A stretch of 8,253 nucleotides of DNA from Pseudomonadota bacterium (GTDB taxonomy: Bacteria > Pseudomonadota > Gammaproteobacteria > Xanthomonadales > Xanthomonadaceae), in NCBI GenBank assembly GCA_023423235.1, contig JAFAFY010000274.1, forward strand, positions 1-8,253, written 5' to 3'. Positions 7,322 to 8,253 of the stretch are shown piece after piece. The notes under the pieces were generated by a model. The model was not told the origin of the DNA. It saw only the letters and a list, made by a program, of their open reading frames with translations, and did not search any database. Made by a program: the position numbers and the translations under genes. Numbering within the stretch: position 1 is the first letter of the stretch; each line of letters begins with the position of its first letter.

Positions 7322-7343
7322 AAACGCGATTAAAATCACACTT
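7322..7343 (+). promoter_or_regulatory. CRP/Clp-like operator upstream of the fourth gene
   Basis: In a local AT-rich island the sequence shows AAACGCGAT (7322-7330), a short A-rich centre and ATCACACTT (7335-7343). Against the 22-bp E. coli CRP consensus I count 16 matches. The right half site TCACA is perfect and the left half CGCGA differs from TGTGA by two transitions. In xanthomonads the CRP homologue Clp reads the same consensus and responds to cyclic di-GMP. The centre is about 71 bases before the ATG at 7404. TTGAAA at 7319-7324 (5/6 match to a -35) overlaps the left edge, and TAAAAT at 7331-7336 (5/6 to a -10) lies inside it, but they are too close together to be one promoter. TTGAAA followed 18 bases later by TGGTAT is a weak alternative. 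Activation or repression therefore cannot be decided. Confidence 0.45.
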
Positions 7344-7403
7344 GGTATGGGATTTGCTCCACCGTTATGCGGGGCGGTCACCGATTCAACCCGGATGTGA
7401 TTG

Positions 7404-8253
7404 ATGAAAGAACTGTCGTTGGTGCTCCGATGCCGTGGTTCGCGGCTGCTGGCAGCAGTCGCGTTGCTGTTCCTGGCGCTGCCCTCGGGTGCCCAGGTCA
7501 AGCGCACCTTCACCAACATGAGTTTCGAGTCGCCGAATCTGGCGACACCGGCTTGCCGCGTCTATATCCCGCAGCAGTTCGTGGAGGGGTGGGATACCGA
7601 CCATCCGCTGTACAGGTCGGAGAATGTGGGCGCCTGCGCCGTGCCTGGCGGGTTCGTCAACAACGCCGTGCAGGGTCGGATCCTGGAGCTGTGGCGCGGA
7701 CCGCGCAGCAACAACAGCGGTGGCAATGTCGTGGGCAGGCAGGGGCCGCAGTTCGCGGAACTCAACGCGGAAGTCGCGTCCCGGATTTTCCAGAACGTCT
7801 GCCTGATCCAGAACGAGCGGGTGTCCTACTTCTTCAGCCACCGTGGCCGGCAGAGCAGTTCGACCCGCGACGTCATGACCATGCACGTCGGCACCGGTGT
7901 GGGCGCCAGCATCGTGACCGTGGGCACAACCAACACCGGGGCCTTCGATACGCCCACCGTGCATCAGGGCAGCCTGCAGGCACCCCTCGCGCAGAGCGGC
8001 GGTTGGGTCGATTACCGTGGCCAGTTCACGTACGCATCTGGGTCGGGCAACGGCAACATCGGCTTCGAGGCGGTCAGCGCCGCGGGCGGCACCAACCAGG
8101 GCAACTTCCTCGACGACATCCAGGTGGAACTGGCGCCGTTCGTCGATTTCGCGCAGGTGGCCAGTTCCACACCGGAAAGCAGCGCGCTCAACGTGCCGGC
8201 GGTGCGCGTCAACGGAACCGTGGCCAGTGACGTCTTCGTGCTCGTCCAGGTGA
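7404..8253 (+). CDS. Exported surface protein, N-terminal part (carbohydrate-binding-like module, 3' end outside window)
   Basis: The frame is open from ATG 7404 to the window edge: 283 codons plus one base. An in-frame TGA at 7398-7400 lies two codons upstream, so only TTG 7401 or ATG 7404 can be the start; ATG is chosen. The ribosome binding site is weak (GGA at 7393-7395). A Sec signal peptide spans residues 1-30: basic MKELSLVLRCRGSR, then LLAAVALLFLALPSGA with cleavage before QV. Residues about 36-244 look like a beta-sandwich, galactose-binding-like module: NMSFESP near the start, EGWDTDHP, ILELWRG, GPQFAELNAEV, FFSHRGR, and closing NFLDDIQVEL. Three cysteines (51, 78, 133) could pair. 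From about 246 a new beta domain begins (FVDFAQVASSTPESS... NGTVASDVFVLV), resembling the start of a Calx-beta-like repeat. Such N-termini are known to me on long DUF11-containing proteins of xanthomonads, so this may be the start of a protein of the same kind as the one at 1-1766. That link is inference. Confidence 0.88.
   Translation, partial: MKELSLVLRCRGSRLLAAVALLFLALPSGAQVKRTFTNMSFESPNLATPACRVYIPQQFVEGWDTDHPLYRSENVGACAVPGGFVNNAVQGRILELWRGPRSNNSGGNVVGRQGPQFAELNAEVASRIFQNVCLIQNERVSYFFSHRGRQSSSTRDVMTMHVGTGVGASIVTVGTTNTGAFDTPTVHQGSLQAPLAQSGGWVDYRGQFTYASGSGNGNIGFEAVSAAGGTNQGNFLDDIQVELAPFVDFAQVASSTPESSALNVPAVRVNGTVASDVFVLVQV

Noticed and set aside
7214..7333. Stop-codon read-through extending the third protein by about 38 codons
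   Set aside because: The frame is open to the TAA at about 7331, but the extension is basic low-complexity sequence with no anchor or domain, and the DUF11 domain is already complete at the TGA.
7367..8230. 287-residue + strand frame overlapping the fourth gene
   Set aside because: Arg/Gly/Pro-rich low-complexity product without a signal peptide. The frame from 7404 gives a clean signal peptide and structured motifs.

Overview
The window looks like a chromosomal stretch from a high-GC gammaproteobacterium. Codon choice (third positions nearly all G or C), spaced Shine-Dalgarno sites and the protein types suggest the Xanthomonadaceae/Lysobacterales (Lysobacter, Luteimonas, Pseudoxanthomonas or similar). 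This assignment is an inference, since no taxonomic marker gene is present. All four genes lie on the + strand, and all are predicted cell-surface or exported proteins. I see no tRNA, rRNA, CRISPR array, transposase, insertion sequence or attachment site.

Layout: (1) 1-1766 is the 3' end of a large surface protein: a DUF11 repeat, two SdrD-B-like/carboxypeptidase-regulatory-like segments, then two tandem OmpA-like domains, the first degenerate. (2) 1778-5470 begins 11 bases later, with a ribosome binding site that touches the previous stop codon. It encodes a complete 1230-residue outer-membrane beta-barrel protein with a Sec signal peptide and a long Ig-like periplasmic N-terminal region, but no recognisable TonB plug. 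(3) After a 93-base gap holding two perfect hairpins, 5564-7216 encodes a 550-residue secreted protein with CshA-NR2-like, GEVED and DUF11 domains. (4) After a 187-base gap with repeated CTGCG/CGCAG motifs and a convincing CRP/Clp-like palindrome, 7404-8253 is the start of another exported protein with a signal peptide and a carbohydrate-binding-like N-terminal module; it runs off the window.

Working model (inference): genes 1 and 2 form a coupled pair in which a DUF11/OmpA exoprotein is displayed at the surface or tethered to peptidoglycan, and the beta-barrel anchors or exports it. Gene 3 would be an accessory fibril or matrix-like secreted protein. Gene 4 looks like the N-terminus of a second large protein, possibly of the same type as gene 1, so the locus may hold two related surface-protein modules side by side. 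The likely role is adhesion, matrix or cell-envelope display. Nothing in the sequence proves a substrate or partner.
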